The notes under the pieces are model-generated. The model worked only from the letters and a program-made list of their open reading frames with translations. It was not told the DNA's origin and ran no database searches. Both the position numbers and the translations under genes were made by a program. From the NCBI RefSeq assembly GCF_000712075.1, contig NZ_JONW01000012.1, positions 62,001 to 126,000 on the forward strand: a stretch of DNA of 64,000 bases, read 5' to 3'. This stretch comes from Caulobacter sp. UNC358MFTsu5.1. GTDB taxonomy: Bacteria; Pseudomonadota; Alphaproteobacteria; Caulobacterales; Caulobacteraceae. This document shows positions 33,141-41,925 of this stretch, in pieces; position 1 is the stretch's first letter; every line of letters begins with the position of its first letter.

Positions 33141-33542
33141 CTACCAGGCCCCCAACTCCCGCAGCTGCCGCGCCAGCTCGGCCGGCATTTCGGCGGCTTC
33201 GGCCTCGGTCAAATCCGGCGGCACGTCCTCGTTCTTCAGATAGCGCCAGCCCTGGAACGGCCGCCGGGGCGTGGGGGCCACGCGGACGATGGTCGGGTCG
33301 ACCGTCACCTCGCAGCGCGAGGCCTGGCCCTCGCCGACCGTCTCGATCTTCAGGATCGTCTGGCGGCACAGGATCTGGCCCTTCATCACGCGGTACAGCG
33401 AGCCGCCGTCCATCACCTCGTCGATGCGCTTGGGCGTCATGCGGGTGTGCATGATCCACGGGCGGTCGGCCTCGGCGTGCCAGGCGACCAGTTCCTCGAT
33501 GTTGTCGCAGCCGACGACGAGCTTGATGATGTGCAGGGGCAT
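33141..33542 (-). CDS. DUF1489 family protein
   Basis: 133 residues beginning 'MPLHIIKLVVGCDNIEELVAWH', with 'HTRMTPKRIDEVMDGGSLYRVMKGQILCRQTILKIE' and 'PRRPFQGWRYLKNEDVPPDL', the conserved core of DUF1489, a family confined mainly to alphaproteobacteria. Function unknown, though the conserved basic and aromatic residues suggest nucleic-acid contact. The frame is open further upstream, but ATG 33542 gives the usual start. Confidence 0.88.
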   Translation of the reverse strand: MPLHIIKLVVGCDNIEELVAWHAEADRPWIMHTRMTPKRIDEVMDGGSLYRVMKGQILCRQTILKIETVGEGQASRCEVTVDPTIVRVAPTPRRPFQGWRYLKNEDVPPDLTEAEAAEMPAELARQLRELGAW

Positions 33543-33608
33543 GGCGGCGTACTTAGTGCGTGACAGCCGAAAGTGTGAGCGGTTTCGGCGCCCGTCACGC
33601 GCCAAAAA

Positions 33609-35585
33609 TCAGCCGACGGGCTCCAGCTTCGCCAGCACCACGCCTTCGCTGACCTGGCCGCCGGCCGTGGCCGACAGCTCGGCGACCACGCCGTCGAACG
33701 GCGCGGCCAGGGCGTGCTCCATCTTCATGGCCTCCAGGGTCAGCAGGGTCTGGCCCTTGACCACCGTCTGGCCGGCCTCGACCGCCACCGAGACGATCTT
33801 GCCCGGCATCGGCGACAGGATCGCCCCGTCGGACGTGGCGGCATGGGCGCCGCCGCCCTGGTAGGCGAAGTCGAACTCGCGGACGTCGCCGCCCTCGAAC
33901 ACGTACAGCGGATCGCCGCCGAAGGTCCCGGGCAGCACGTCCACGTCGTCCAGCGCCCGGCCGTCCTCGACCGTGATGTCCCACGACCAGTCGTCACCCA
34001 TTCTTCCCGAGAGGGCGCCGCCCGCCAGGGCCACGCGCAGCGGCACGGGCTTGCCGTCCACCGCCAGCGGCAGGGTCATGGCGGCGCGCGGGGCGTTCAT
34101 CCGGAAGCCCAGCAGGCGCGACGGCGCGCTGGCCCAGACGTCGGCGCGGGGCTGGTCGGCCTCCATGAAGGCCTCCAGGCGCTGGCCGATGGCCGCCAGG
34201 GTCGGGGCGTCGGAGAACTCGCGGGCGGTCAGGTCTTCCAGACGCGCCTCGATGAAGCCGGTGTCCACCGCCCCGTCGACGAAGTCCGGATCGCTGGCGC
34301 AGCGGGCCAGGAAGGCGGCGTTGGTCTTGACCGGCCACACCTCGACCAGGCGGCAGGCCTCGGCCAAGCGGGCGGCGGCGTCCTCGCGGTCGACGCCGTG
34401 GGCGATCAGCTTGGCGATCATCGGGTCGTAGAACGGGGTGACCTCGCCGCCCTCCTCCACCGCGCTGTCCACCCGCACGTCGCCTTCCGGCAGGCGGAAG
34501 TGGGTCAGCGGGCCGGTCGAGGGCAGGAAGCCGGTGGCCGGGTTCTCGGCGTAGAGGCGCGCCTCCATGGCCCAGCCGTCCAGCGTGATCTCGTCCTGCT
34601 CCAGCGGCAGGGGCTCGCCCGAGGCCACCAGCAGCTGCCACTCGACCAGGTCCTGGCCGGTGACCATCTCGGTGACCGGATGCTCGACCTGCAGGCGGGT
34701 GTTCATCTCCATGAACCAGATGCGGTCGGCGCGCAGGCCTTCCGAGGCGTCGGCGATGAACTCCACCGTGCCGGCCCCGACATAGCCCACGGCCTGGGCC
34801 GCCTTGACCGCCGCCCCGCAGACGGCGGCGCGGGTGGCCTCGTCCATGCCCGGGGCCGGAGCCTCCTCGATGACCTTCTGGTGGCGGCGCTGCAGCGAGC
34901 AGTCGCGCTCGAACAGGTGGACGACGTTGCCGTGGGTGTCGCCGAACACCTGCACCTCGATGTGGCGCGGGCGGGTGACGTACTTTTCCAGCAGCACCCG
35001 GTCGTCGCCGAAGCTAGCGCTGGCCTCGCGCTGGCACGAGGCCAGCAGGGCGGCGAAGTCCGGAGGGTTGTCGACCTTGCGCATGCCCTTGCCGCCGCCG
35101 CCGGCCACGGCCTTGATCAGCACAGGGAAGCCGATCTTGCCGGCTTCCGAGGCCAGGCGTTCGACCGACTGGTCCTCGCCCAGATAGCCGGGCGTGGTGG
35201 GCACGCCAGCTTGGATCATGAGCTTCTTGGCCGCGTCCTTCAGGCCCATGGCGCGGATCGCCGAGGGCGGCGGGCCGATCCAGACCAGGCCGGCGTCGAT
35301 CACCGCCTGGGCGAAGTCGGCGTTCTCGGACAGGAAGCCGTAGCCCGGGTGGATCGCTTCGGCGCCGGTCTGGCGGGCGGCGGCCAGGATCTTCTCCGGG
35401 ACCAGGTAGCTCTCGCGCGCCGGGGCCGGGCCGATCAGGATGGCGACGTCGGCCTCCATCACGAACGGGGCCTCGGCGTCCGCCTCGGAATAGACCGCGA
35501 TCGTCCGCACGCCCAGCTCGCGGGCGGTGCGGATGATACGACGGGCGATTTCGCCGCGATTGGCGATGAGGACGGAAGAGAGCAA
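33609..35585 (-). CDS. mccA: Methylcrotonyl-CoA carboxylase biotin-containing subunit (alpha)
   Basis: This 658-residue protein has biotin carboxylase domains (N-terminal 'VLIANRGEIARRIIRTARELG', ATP-grasp 'AVAGGGGKGMR', 'EMNTRLQVEHPVTEMVTG') and a C-terminal biotinyl domain with 'LLTLEAMKMEHAL', where the Lys is biotinylated. It carboxylates 3-methylcrotonyl-CoA together with MccB in leucine breakdown. Assignment to MCC rather than PCC rests on the neighbours mccB and liuC; the propionyl-CoA enzyme is at 50906-52903. The start is a TTG (35585), 10 bases after the DUF3667 stop. Confidence 0.9.
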   Translation of the reverse strand: MLSSVLIANRGEIARRIIRTARELGVRTIAVYSEADAEAPFVMEADVAILIGPAPARESYLVPEKILAAARQTGAEAIHPGYGFLSENADFAQAVIDAGLVWIGPPPSAIRAMGLKDAAKKLMIQAGVPTTPGYLGEDQSVERLASEAGKIGFPVLIKAVAGGGGKGMRKVDNPPDFAALLASCQREASASFGDDRVLLEKYVTRPRHIEVQVFGDTHGNVVHLFERDCSLQRRHQKVIEEAPAPGMDEATRAAVCGAAVKAAQAVGYVGAGTVEFIADASEGLRADRIWFMEMNTRLQVEHPVTEMVTGQDLVEWQLLVASGEPLPLEQDEITLDGWAMEARLYAENPATGFLPSTGPLTHFRLPEGDVRVDSAVEEGGEVTPFYDPMIAKLIAHGVDREDAAARLAEACRLVEVWPVKTNAAFLARCASDPDFVDGAVDTGFIEARLEDLTAREFSDAPTLAAIGQRLEAFMEADQPRADVWASAPSRLLGFRMNAPRAAMTLPLAVDGKPVPLRVALAGGALSGRMGDDWSWDITVEDGRALDDVDVLPGTFGGDPLYVFEGGDVREFDFAYQGGGAHAATSDGAILSPMPGKIVSVAVEAGQTVVKGQTLLTLEAMKMEHALAAPFDGVVAELSATAGGQVSEGVVLAKLEPVG

Positions 35586-35595
35586 GGCGATTTTC

Positions 35596-36990
35596 CTAGA
35601 TCTGGGCCAGGGTGAAGACCATCAGGAACCCCAGCAGCAGAACGAACGAGAAGACGGTGGACCACCAGACGATCAGGGTCTTGAGGATCGCGCCGAGGAT
35701 GCTGGAGCCGTAGCCGCCGCGCAGGGTCTGGAACAGGTTGATCGGCGTCCAGACCATTAGCAGCACGAACCACCAGCCCCGCACCGGGTCGGGCAGGACC
35801 AGCCCCAGCGCATTGGTCAGGAACGCGAACGACAGCAGGTTGGTGGCGGTCAGCAGGTGATCGTAGATGAAGTACTGGCGCTTGTTCAGATAGACGAGCG
35901 CCAGGCTCAGGCCCAACATCGGCAGCAGCAGCACCGCCAGGCGATGGCCCCAGCCGAACATCACGACCATGTAGTACTCGGGGTTCTCCAGCGCCTTGGC
36001 CAGGCCCGCCTTGGGCCAACGTTCCTTGCCGTGATCGGCTCCGGCGGCGGGGGCCCCATGCGCGGCGTCTCCGCCGGCCGACGAGGACAGGTTCGGCGTC
36101 CTGATGTGGACGCCGCCGATCGTCGCGGTCTCGGTCGAGTTCTCGGCGATCGCATTGGCCTGGGCCTCGACCTTGTCGGCGTCGAAGACGTCGGGGACTT
36201 GGGCCGAGCGGACCTTCTCGGCCGCCGACTTGCGCAGGTTCTCCTCGGCCGCGAGGGCTTCCTGCCCCGCCAGCGGGTTGTTCTGCAGGTGGTCGGCCTC
36301 GGCGACGTCCTTGGCGTAGCGGGCCTGGGCGTCGGCGACCTCCTTCTGGTGGTCGGCCTGAGCCTTGGCGACGTCGTCCTGATAGGTCTTCAGGACCTTG
36401 GCGCGGTCCTGGTCGGCGTCCTTGAGGTCCTCGTCCCGGGTCTTGGCCGCGTCGGCCAGGACCTCGTCGCGGTCGGCGTTCGCCCCCTTTAGGCGCTCAT
36501 CGCGGTCCTTGACCGCCTCGGCGCGCATGCGGGCGGCCTCGGCGGCGCGCCCCTGCGGCGTGGCCAGGAGCTCGGCGCGCTTGTGCCGTTCTTCCTCGGC
36601 GTGGTGCTGGGCCGAATGGATCGCGTGCTCGGCGGCGAAGATGAACAGCAGCAGGGCCACCAGGAAGGTGCGGAACGGCGGCACGTGCCGCACGATGCGC
36701 CCTTCCATGTAGTCCTTGGCCAGCACGCCGGGCCGGAAGAACAGCAGCGGCAGGGTGTTGGCCAGGCGACCGTCGAGGTGGAACATCCCCTCGATCGCTT
36801 CCCAGATCAGGTGCCAGATCGAGCGGTGGTGGGTGTCGGCGTTCTGGCCGCACGAATAGCAGTACCAGCCCTCCAGCGGCGTCTCGCAATTCTTGCAAGG
36901 CTCGCCTTGATGGGTGAACGGCTTCTTCCTCGGCCGGAAGAAGCTCCCCGCCGAGTCCGCCGCCGCTGTCTCGAGATCCGCCGCCGTCAT
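35596..36990 (-). CDS. DUF3667 membrane protein with zinc ribbon and inserted coiled coil
   Basis: 464 residues. The N-terminus has a zinc-ribbon (CKNC ... CYSCG, about residues 32-49), then the DUF3667 core 'FHLDGRLANTLPLLFFRPGVLAKDYMEGRIVRHVPPFRTFL' and a membrane helix. Residues about 125-275 form a long, charged Ala/Glu/Lys/Asp-rich coiled coil, absent from most members of the family I know. Three or four membrane helices follow. The gene sits inside the leucine-degradation run, 18 bases after liuC and 10 before mccA, so it is co-transcribed with them. Why is unknown. Confidence 0.82.
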   Translation of the reverse strand: MTAADLETAAADSAGSFFRPRKKPFTHQGEPCKNCETPLEGWYCYSCGQNADTHHRSIWHLIWEAIEGMFHLDGRLANTLPLLFFRPGVLAKDYMEGRIVRHVPPFRTFLVALLLFIFAAEHAIHSAQHHAEEERHKRAELLATPQGRAAEAARMRAEAVKDRDERLKGANADRDEVLADAAKTRDEDLKDADQDRAKVLKTYQDDVAKAQADHQKEVADAQARYAKDVAEADHLQNNPLAGQEALAAEENLRKSAAEKVRSAQVPDVFDADKVEAQANAIAENSTETATIGGVHIRTPNLSSSAGGDAAHGAPAAGADHGKERWPKAGLAKALENPEYYMVVMFGWGHRLAVLLLPMLGLSLALVYLNKRQYFIYDHLLTATNLLSFAFLTNALGLVLPDPVRGWWFVLLMVWTPINLFQTLRGGYGSSILGAILKTLIVWWSTVFSFVLLLGFLMVFTLAQI

Positions 36991-37008
36991 GTAATCCCCT
37001 GCTCGACT

Positions 37009-37848
37009 CTAGATGGTCCAGCTGGGCTTACGACGTTCGAGGAACGCGCGCACGCCTTCTTGGCCTTCATCCGACACGCGGCGGCGGGCGATGCGTTTTG
37101 CCGTCTCGTCGAGCAGGCCGCGGTCGATCTTTTGACCCGCGAAGTCGTTGACCAGCGCCTTGGCGTCGCCGATCGCGCCGGGGGCGCAGACGGCCACCTC
37201 CTCGATCAGGGCGTCCTGGGCGGCGATCAGACCGGCCGCGTCGTCGAACACCTCGTCCACCAGGCCGTAGCTCCAGGCCTGGTCGGCGTCGAACACCCGC
37301 CCGGTGGCGAACAGCAGCTTGGCGGTGCGCGGTCCCAGGGCGGCGATCACGTAGGGGCTGATGGTGGCCGGGGTCAGGCCCAGCTTGACCTCCGAGAAGG
37401 CGAAGCGGGCGTCGGCCGTGGCCAGGGCGTGGTCGCAGGCGGCCACCAGCCCCGCCCCGCCGCCGAAGGCCGGTCCCTCGACCAGGGCCACGGTCAGGGC
37501 CGGGATGTCGTGCAGGGCCTTCAGCATCTGGGCCAGGCCCAGGGCGTCGTCGCGGTTGTCGTCCTCGCTCCAGTCGGCGGCGGCCTTCATCCACTCCAGG
37601 TCGGCCCCGGCGCTGAACGCCCCGCCCACCCCGCGCAGGAAGACGATTCGCACGCCCTCGGCCCCGTGCAGGGTCTGGAAGGCCTCGTTCAGGGCGGCGA
37701 TGGTCGCCGCGTCGAAGGCGTTCTTCCTGGCCGGACGGTTGATCCACACGGTGACCGCGCCGCTCGGCGTGGACTCCAGGTGGACCAGCGGCGTCATGGC
37801 GTCGGTGTTCAGGACCTCGACGATGGGGTCGGCGATCGGATTGGTCAT
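37009..37848 (-). CDS. liuC: Enoyl-CoA hydratase/isomerase, probably methylglutaconyl-CoA hydratase
   Basis: 279 residues of the crotonase fold: 'VWINRPARKNAFDAATIAALNEAF', 'FSAGADLEWMK' and 'GPAFGGGAGLVAACDHALA' (oxyanion-hole and catalytic Glu region), then 'FAFSEVKLGLTPATISPYV'. Located between mccB and mccA, it most likely hydrates 3-methylglutaconyl-CoA to HMG-CoA in leucine degradation. Start at ATG 37848, which has a GGAGG-like site; an open upstream extension overlapping mccB is rejected. Confidence 0.88.
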   Translation of the reverse strand: MTNPIADPIVEVLNTDAMTPLVHLESTPSGAVTVWINRPARKNAFDAATIAALNEAFQTLHGAEGVRIVFLRGVGGAFSAGADLEWMKAAADWSEDDNRDDALGLAQMLKALHDIPALTVALVEGPAFGGGAGLVAACDHALATADARFAFSEVKLGLTPATISPYVIAALGPRTAKLLFATGRVFDADQAWSYGLVDEVFDDAAGLIAAQDALIEEVAVCAPGAIGDAKALVNDFAGQKIDRGLLDETAKRIARRRVSDEGQEGVRAFLERRKPSWTI

Positions 37849-37874
37849 TGTTGTTTCCTCCCTGCCCTGTCCGC

Positions 37875-39482
37875 CTACATCCGGAAGACGCCGAAGGTGG
37901 TTTCGGGGATCGGGGCGTTCAGGCTGGCGCTGATCGCCAGGCCCAGCACGTCGCGGGTCTGGGCCGGGTCGATGATCCCGTCGTCCCAGAGGCGCGCGGT
38001 GGCGTGGTAGGGGTCGCCCTCGGCCTCGTAGCGGGCGCGGATCGGAGCCTTGAAGGCCTCCTCGTCCTCGACCGCCCAGGTCTCGCCCTTGGCCTCCATG
38101 CCGTCGCGCTTGATGGTCGACAGCACGCTGGCCGCCTGCTCGCCGCCCATCACGCTGATGCGGCTGTTGGGCCAGGTGAAGAGGAAGCGGGGTGAGTAGG
38201 CACGTCCGCACATGCCGTAGTTGCCGGCCCCGAAGCTGCCGCCGATCAGCACGGTGAACTTGGGCACCTCGGCGCTGGCGACCGCCGTGACCAGCTTGGC
38301 GCCGTCCTTGGCGATGCCGCCGGCCTCGTACTTGCCGCCCACCATGAAGCCCGAGATGTTCTGCAGGAACACCAGCGGGATCTTGCGCTTGCAGGCCAGC
38401 TCGATGAAGTGCGCGCCCTTCACGGCGCTCTCGCTGAACAGCACGCCGTTGTTGGCCAGGATCGCCACCGGCTGGCCCCAGATGCGGGCGAAGCCGCAGA
38501 CCAGGGTCGTGCCGTACAGCGCCTTGAACTCGTCGAACTCGCTGCCGTCGACGACGCGGGCGATCACCTCGCGCACGTCATAGGGCGCGCGTACGTCGGT
38601 CGGCACGATGCCGTACAGCTCGGCCGGATCGTGGACCGGCGGCCGGGCGTCGCGGATCTCGGTCTCGATCCGCTTGGTGGTGTTCAGATTGGCGACGATC
38701 GAGCGGACGATCTCCAGCGCGTGCTCGTCGTCGTTGGCCACGTGGTCGACCACGCCCGAGCGCCGGCCGTGGGTGTCGGCCCCGCCCAGTTCCTCGGCGC
38801 TGATCACCTCGCCCGTGGCGGCCTTCACCAGCGGCGGGCCGGCCAGGAAGATCGTGCCCTGGTCGCGGACGATCACCGTCTCGTCGCTCATGGCCGGCAC
38901 ATAGGCCCCGCCGGCGGTGCACGAGCCCATGACGCAGGCGATCTGGGCGATGCCCTGGGCGCTCATCCGGGCCTGGTTGAAGAAGATGCGGCCGAAGTGG
39001 TCGCGGTCGGGGAAGACCTCGGCCTGGTGCGGCAGGTTCGCCCCGCCGCTATCGACCAGATAGACGCATGGCAGGCGGTTCTGCTGGGCGATCTCCTGGG
39101 CGCGCAGGTGCTTCTTCACCGTCATCGGGAAATAGGCGCCGCCCTTCACCGTGGCGTCGTTGGCGACGATCATCACCTCGCGGCCCGACACCCGGCCGAT
39201 CCCGGTGATCACGCCCGCGCCGGGCGCCTCGCCGTTGTAGAGGTCGCAGGCCGCCAGCTGGCCGATCTCCAGGAACGGCGAACCGGGGTCCAGCAGGCGC
39301 TCGACGCGTTGACGCGGCAGGAGCTTGCCGCGCGCCGCATGACGTGTGCGCGCGCTCTCCGGACCGCCCAGGGCCGCCTGCGCGACCCTTTCGCGCAGCG
39401 CCTCCACCAGACCGCGGTTGTGCGCGGCGTTTTTGGCGAAGGTCTCGCCGTTCTTGTCGATACCCGTGTTCATCTTCGGCAT
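37875..39482 (-). CDS. mccB: Methylcrotonyl-CoA carboxylase carboxyltransferase subunit (beta)
   Basis: A 535-residue carboxyltransferase of the crotonase superfamily, the normal length for MccB. Motifs: 'HAARGKLLPRQRVERLLDPGSPFLEIG', 'CVYLVDSGGANLPHQAEVFPDRDHFGRIF', 'GSCTAGGAYVPAMSDE', 'VFLQNISGFMVG' and 'GGSFGAGNYGMCGRAY'. It transfers the carboxyl group from biotin to 3-methylcrotonyl-CoA. The start could be ATG 39482 (chosen) or ATG 39473. It heads the run mccB-liuC-DUF3667-mccA and is divergent from the patatin gene. Confidence 0.93.
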   Translation of the reverse strand: MPKMNTGIDKNGETFAKNAAHNRGLVEALRERVAQAALGGPESARTRHAARGKLLPRQRVERLLDPGSPFLEIGQLAACDLYNGEAPGAGVITGIGRVSGREVMIVANDATVKGGAYFPMTVKKHLRAQEIAQQNRLPCVYLVDSGGANLPHQAEVFPDRDHFGRIFFNQARMSAQGIAQIACVMGSCTAGGAYVPAMSDETVIVRDQGTIFLAGPPLVKAATGEVISAEELGGADTHGRRSGVVDHVANDDEHALEIVRSIVANLNTTKRIETEIRDARPPVHDPAELYGIVPTDVRAPYDVREVIARVVDGSEFDEFKALYGTTLVCGFARIWGQPVAILANNGVLFSESAVKGAHFIELACKRKIPLVFLQNISGFMVGGKYEAGGIAKDGAKLVTAVASAEVPKFTVLIGGSFGAGNYGMCGRAYSPRFLFTWPNSRISVMGGEQAASVLSTIKRDGMEAKGETWAVEDEEAFKAPIRARYEAEGDPYHATARLWDDGIIDPAQTRDVLGLAISASLNAPIPETTFGVFRM

Positions 39483-39573
39483 TATCGAGGCATAGCCTTT
39501 TCCGTTTCCCACCGAAAGCCGCAGTTTTTGACCTTCGATGGTCAAGGTCCGCGGTTCAAGTTAGCGTCGGGTC

Positions 39574-41346
39574 GTGGTCACCCTGCCCGACTTCATGGCC
39601 GATACGGCCCTGGCCCGCCTGTTCGCGCAAGAGCACCGCGAAGGCGACGCCGCCTGGTTCTCCTTGCCGGGCGGCGCGACACTGTACGCGCCCGGCGAGG
39701 CGGCGGACTATCTCTACTTCCTCCGCACCGGCCGGCTGGGCGCGTTTCGACGCGAGGAAGGTCAGGAGCCGCAGTTCCTGGGCGTGATCCGCCCCGGCGA
39801 GCCGGCGGGCGAGATGGCGATGATCGCCGGCGCGCCCCACTCGGCCAACCTGGTGGCCCTGCGCGATTCGGAAATCCTGGCCCTGCCCCGCGCCGCCTTC
39901 TTCGAGGCCGTCGAACGCGATCCCGACGTGATGATCGAGCTGTCGCGGCTGATGATCCGGCGGGCCCGCAACGCCGGCGCCCACGCCTCGATCGGCGACC
40001 CGTCGGTCTACGGCTTCATCGCGGTCGAGCCCGGCAAGGCGATCCGGCCGGTCGTGGAGCGGATCGCCCACGCCATTTCGGGCCTGGGCTATTCGGTCAC
40101 CGTCGAGGGCGCCGAATCCCTGTTGGCCCCGACCGAGTGGTTCAGCGGCGTCGAGCGCCGGCACGACTTCGTCCTCTACGTCGCCGAGGCCGAGGAGACC
40201 GCCTGGAAGCACGTGGTCGGTCGCCAGGTGGACCGGCTGTTCCGCGTCGGCCTGGGCGACCGCAAGCCGCCGGCGGTGATCCCGTCCTACGCCTCGGGCC
40301 CGCTGCAGGACCAGCGGCTGGTCGACCTGATCCTGCTGCAGCCGGCCAACGTCACCCACCCCAAGGGCTCGGGCGAATGGCTGAACGCCACCCAGGCCGC
40401 CCGCCTGTTCCATTTGCGCGAGAACGGCATGGCCGACGTCGAGCGGATGGCGCGGGTGCTGACCGGCCAGTCGGTGGGCCTGGTGCTGTCGGGCGGCGGG
40501 GCGCGGGCCTACGCCCATGTCGGCGCGATCCAGGCCCTGCGCGAGCGCGGCGTGCCGATCGACTTCGTCGGCGGCGCCTCGATGGGCGCGGTCGTGGCGG
40601 CCGGCCTGGCCATGGGCTGGGACGACGGCGAGATGGAGACCCGCATCCGCAAGGCCTTCGTCGAGACCAGCCCGCTGGACGACATCGCCTTCCCCCTGGT
40701 CGCCATGACCCAGGGCCTGAAGGTCAAGGCGCGGCTGGACGAGCATTTCGACGACATCGAGATCGCCGACCTGTGGCTGCCGTTCTTCTGCGTGTCGTCG
40801 AACCTGACCTCGGGCGCCTATCACCTGCACCGCCAGGGCGTGCTGAAGGACGCCCTGCGGGCCTCGATCTCGCTGCCCGGCGTGCTGCCGCCGGTGGCCG
40901 ACGGCCATTCGGTGCTGGTCGACGGAGCGGTGATGAAGAACTTCCCCGCCGACGTCATGCGCGCCTTCCAGCTGGGACCGATCGTCGGGGTGGACGTCAC
41001 GCGCGGCCGCAGCATCACCGCCGAGGACGTGCATCGTCCCGCCTCGCTGTGGCGCTGGTTCTGGTCGGGCGAGTGGCGCAAGGGGCCGCCGATCGTGGCC
41101 CTGCTGATGCGGGCGGCCACGGTCTCGACCGGGCGCGACCTGGCGGCCAGCCGCGAGGCCACCGACGTCCTGATCACGCCCAAGCTCAACGAGATCGACA
41201 TCCGCGACTGGAAGGCCTTCGCGCCCGCCGTCGCCGCCGGGCGCGCCGCCGCCGCCCTGGCCATCGACAGCCTGGGCAAGCCGGTGACCGAGCTGCGCCG
41301 CCGGCCGAGCCTGAGTGAGCTCTCCGAGGCCCAAGGGCGGCGTTAG
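39574..41346 (+). CDS. NTE-family patatin phospholipase with cyclic-nucleotide-binding-like domain
   Basis: 590 residues. The N-terminal 120 residues form a cNMP-binding-type beta barrel ('LYAPGEAADYLYFLRTGRLGAF', 'GEPAGEMAMIAGAPHSANLVALRDSEILALP'). A middle region follows (about 130-295), then a patatin domain with 'GLVLSGGGARAYAHVGAIQAL' (oxyanion hole), 'GGASMGAVVA' (nucleophile Ser in G-x-S-x-G) and 'VDGAVMKNFPAD' (catalytic Asp in DGA). This is the bacterial counterpart of neuropathy target esterase, a lysophospholipase. No membrane helix was seen. Start is GTG 39574 or ATG 39595. Confidence 0.9.
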   Translation: MVTLPDFMADTALARLFAQEHREGDAAWFSLPGGATLYAPGEAADYLYFLRTGRLGAFRREEGQEPQFLGVIRPGEPAGEMAMIAGAPHSANLVALRDSEILALPRAAFFEAVERDPDVMIELSRLMIRRARNAGAHASIGDPSVYGFIAVEPGKAIRPVVERIAHAISGLGYSVTVEGAESLLAPTEWFSGVERRHDFVLYVAEAEETAWKHVVGRQVDRLFRVGLGDRKPPAVIPSYASGPLQDQRLVDLILLQPANVTHPKGSGEWLNATQAARLFHLRENGMADVERMARVLTGQSVGLVLSGGGARAYAHVGAIQALRERGVPIDFVGGASMGAVVAAGLAMGWDDGEMETRIRKAFVETSPLDDIAFPLVAMTQGLKVKARLDEHFDDIEIADLWLPFFCVSSNLTSGAYHLHRQGVLKDALRASISLPGVLPPVADGHSVLVDGAVMKNFPADVMRAFQLGPIVGVDVTRGRSITAEDVHRPASLWRWFWSGEWRKGPPIVALLMRAATVSTGRDLAASREATDVLITPKLNEIDIRDWKAFAPAVAAGRAAAALAIDSLGKPVTELRRRPSLSELSEAQGRR

Positions 41347-41353
41347 TTTCTGC

Positions 41354-41661
41354 TTTCGACCTGTAGCTGACGTTGAAGGACGCCCACCGAACCCCTCTCT
41401 CTTTGAGAGAGGGAGGGGCCCATGGCGAAGCCATGGGAGGGTGAGTGGTTACACTCTCTCCGAATGGGGTGCGGTTGTTCAGCAGGAGTTCGATTGTTCG
41501 CCAGATTCACGACGGGTAAGCATGGCGTGCTTCTTCCGACGCCTCGAAAGCGAGTTTGAACGTCGTGGGGTTTGCCGGCCGGCGGTGAAACCACTCACCC
41601 TCCCACCGCTTCGCGGCGGGCCCCTCCCTCTCTCAAAGAGAGAGGGGTTTCGAGGGCCGCC
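41354..41661. repeat. Composite element of about 300 bp with terminal inverted repeats, copy B (inverted)
   Basis: Opposite orientation to copy A at 32818-33116. The ends are at about 41391-41452 and 41588-41655. Where copy A pairs GAGAGG with CCTCTC, copy B pairs GAGTGG with CCACTC, a compensatory change. The region between NTE and the TonB-like gene (41347-41925) otherwise contains only this repeat, the inverted repeat at 41688-41793 and a short leader. Confidence 0.85.
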
Positions 41662-41687
41662 TTCCACCCGTTGCTGATCTTCAAGAT

Positions 41688-41793
41688 TACCGATCATCCC
41701 CGCGAAAGCGGGATCCAAACGGCGCCGGGATCATCCGGCGCCTTTGGCGTTCAGGTTCGGCTTGGATCCCCGCGTTCGCGGGGATGATCGGTA
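41688..41793. repeat. Inverted repeat of about 30 bp, MITE-like
   Basis: TACCGATCATCCCCGCGAAA...GGGATCCAA (41688-41718) pairs with TTGGATCCCCGCGTTCGCGGGGATGATCGGTA (41762-41793). A 17-base inner dyad with CGGCGCCGGG lies in the loop. Similar 'TCATCCCCGCG' palindromes are widespread in alphaproteobacterial intergenic DNA. Confidence 0.8.
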
Positions 41794-41901
41794 TTGGTGT
41801 TGAGCTGCAATGACCGACAACCACCCCAAGGGCGAAGTTCGATGGGTCCGCTTTTTGCGCTGGCAGGTCTAGCCAACGCGCCAAGCGCCAATGTTAAGTT
41901 C

Positions 41902-41920
41902 ACTCCACACAAGGTGGAGT
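41902..41920 (+). promoter_or_regulatory. Hairpin that buries the ribosome-binding site of the TonB-like gene
   Basis: ACTCCAC (41902-41908) pairs with GTGGAGT (41914-41920) around ACAAG. The 3' arm contains GGTGGAG, the only Shine-Dalgarno-like sequence before the ATG at 41926. Folding would hide it, so translation may be conditional. Confidence 0.4.
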
Positions 41921-41925
41921 TCACG

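Noticed and set aside
32074..41661. Insertion sequence with transposase
   Set aside because: The genes between the repeat copies are core metabolic genes and there is no transposase frame inside the repeats.
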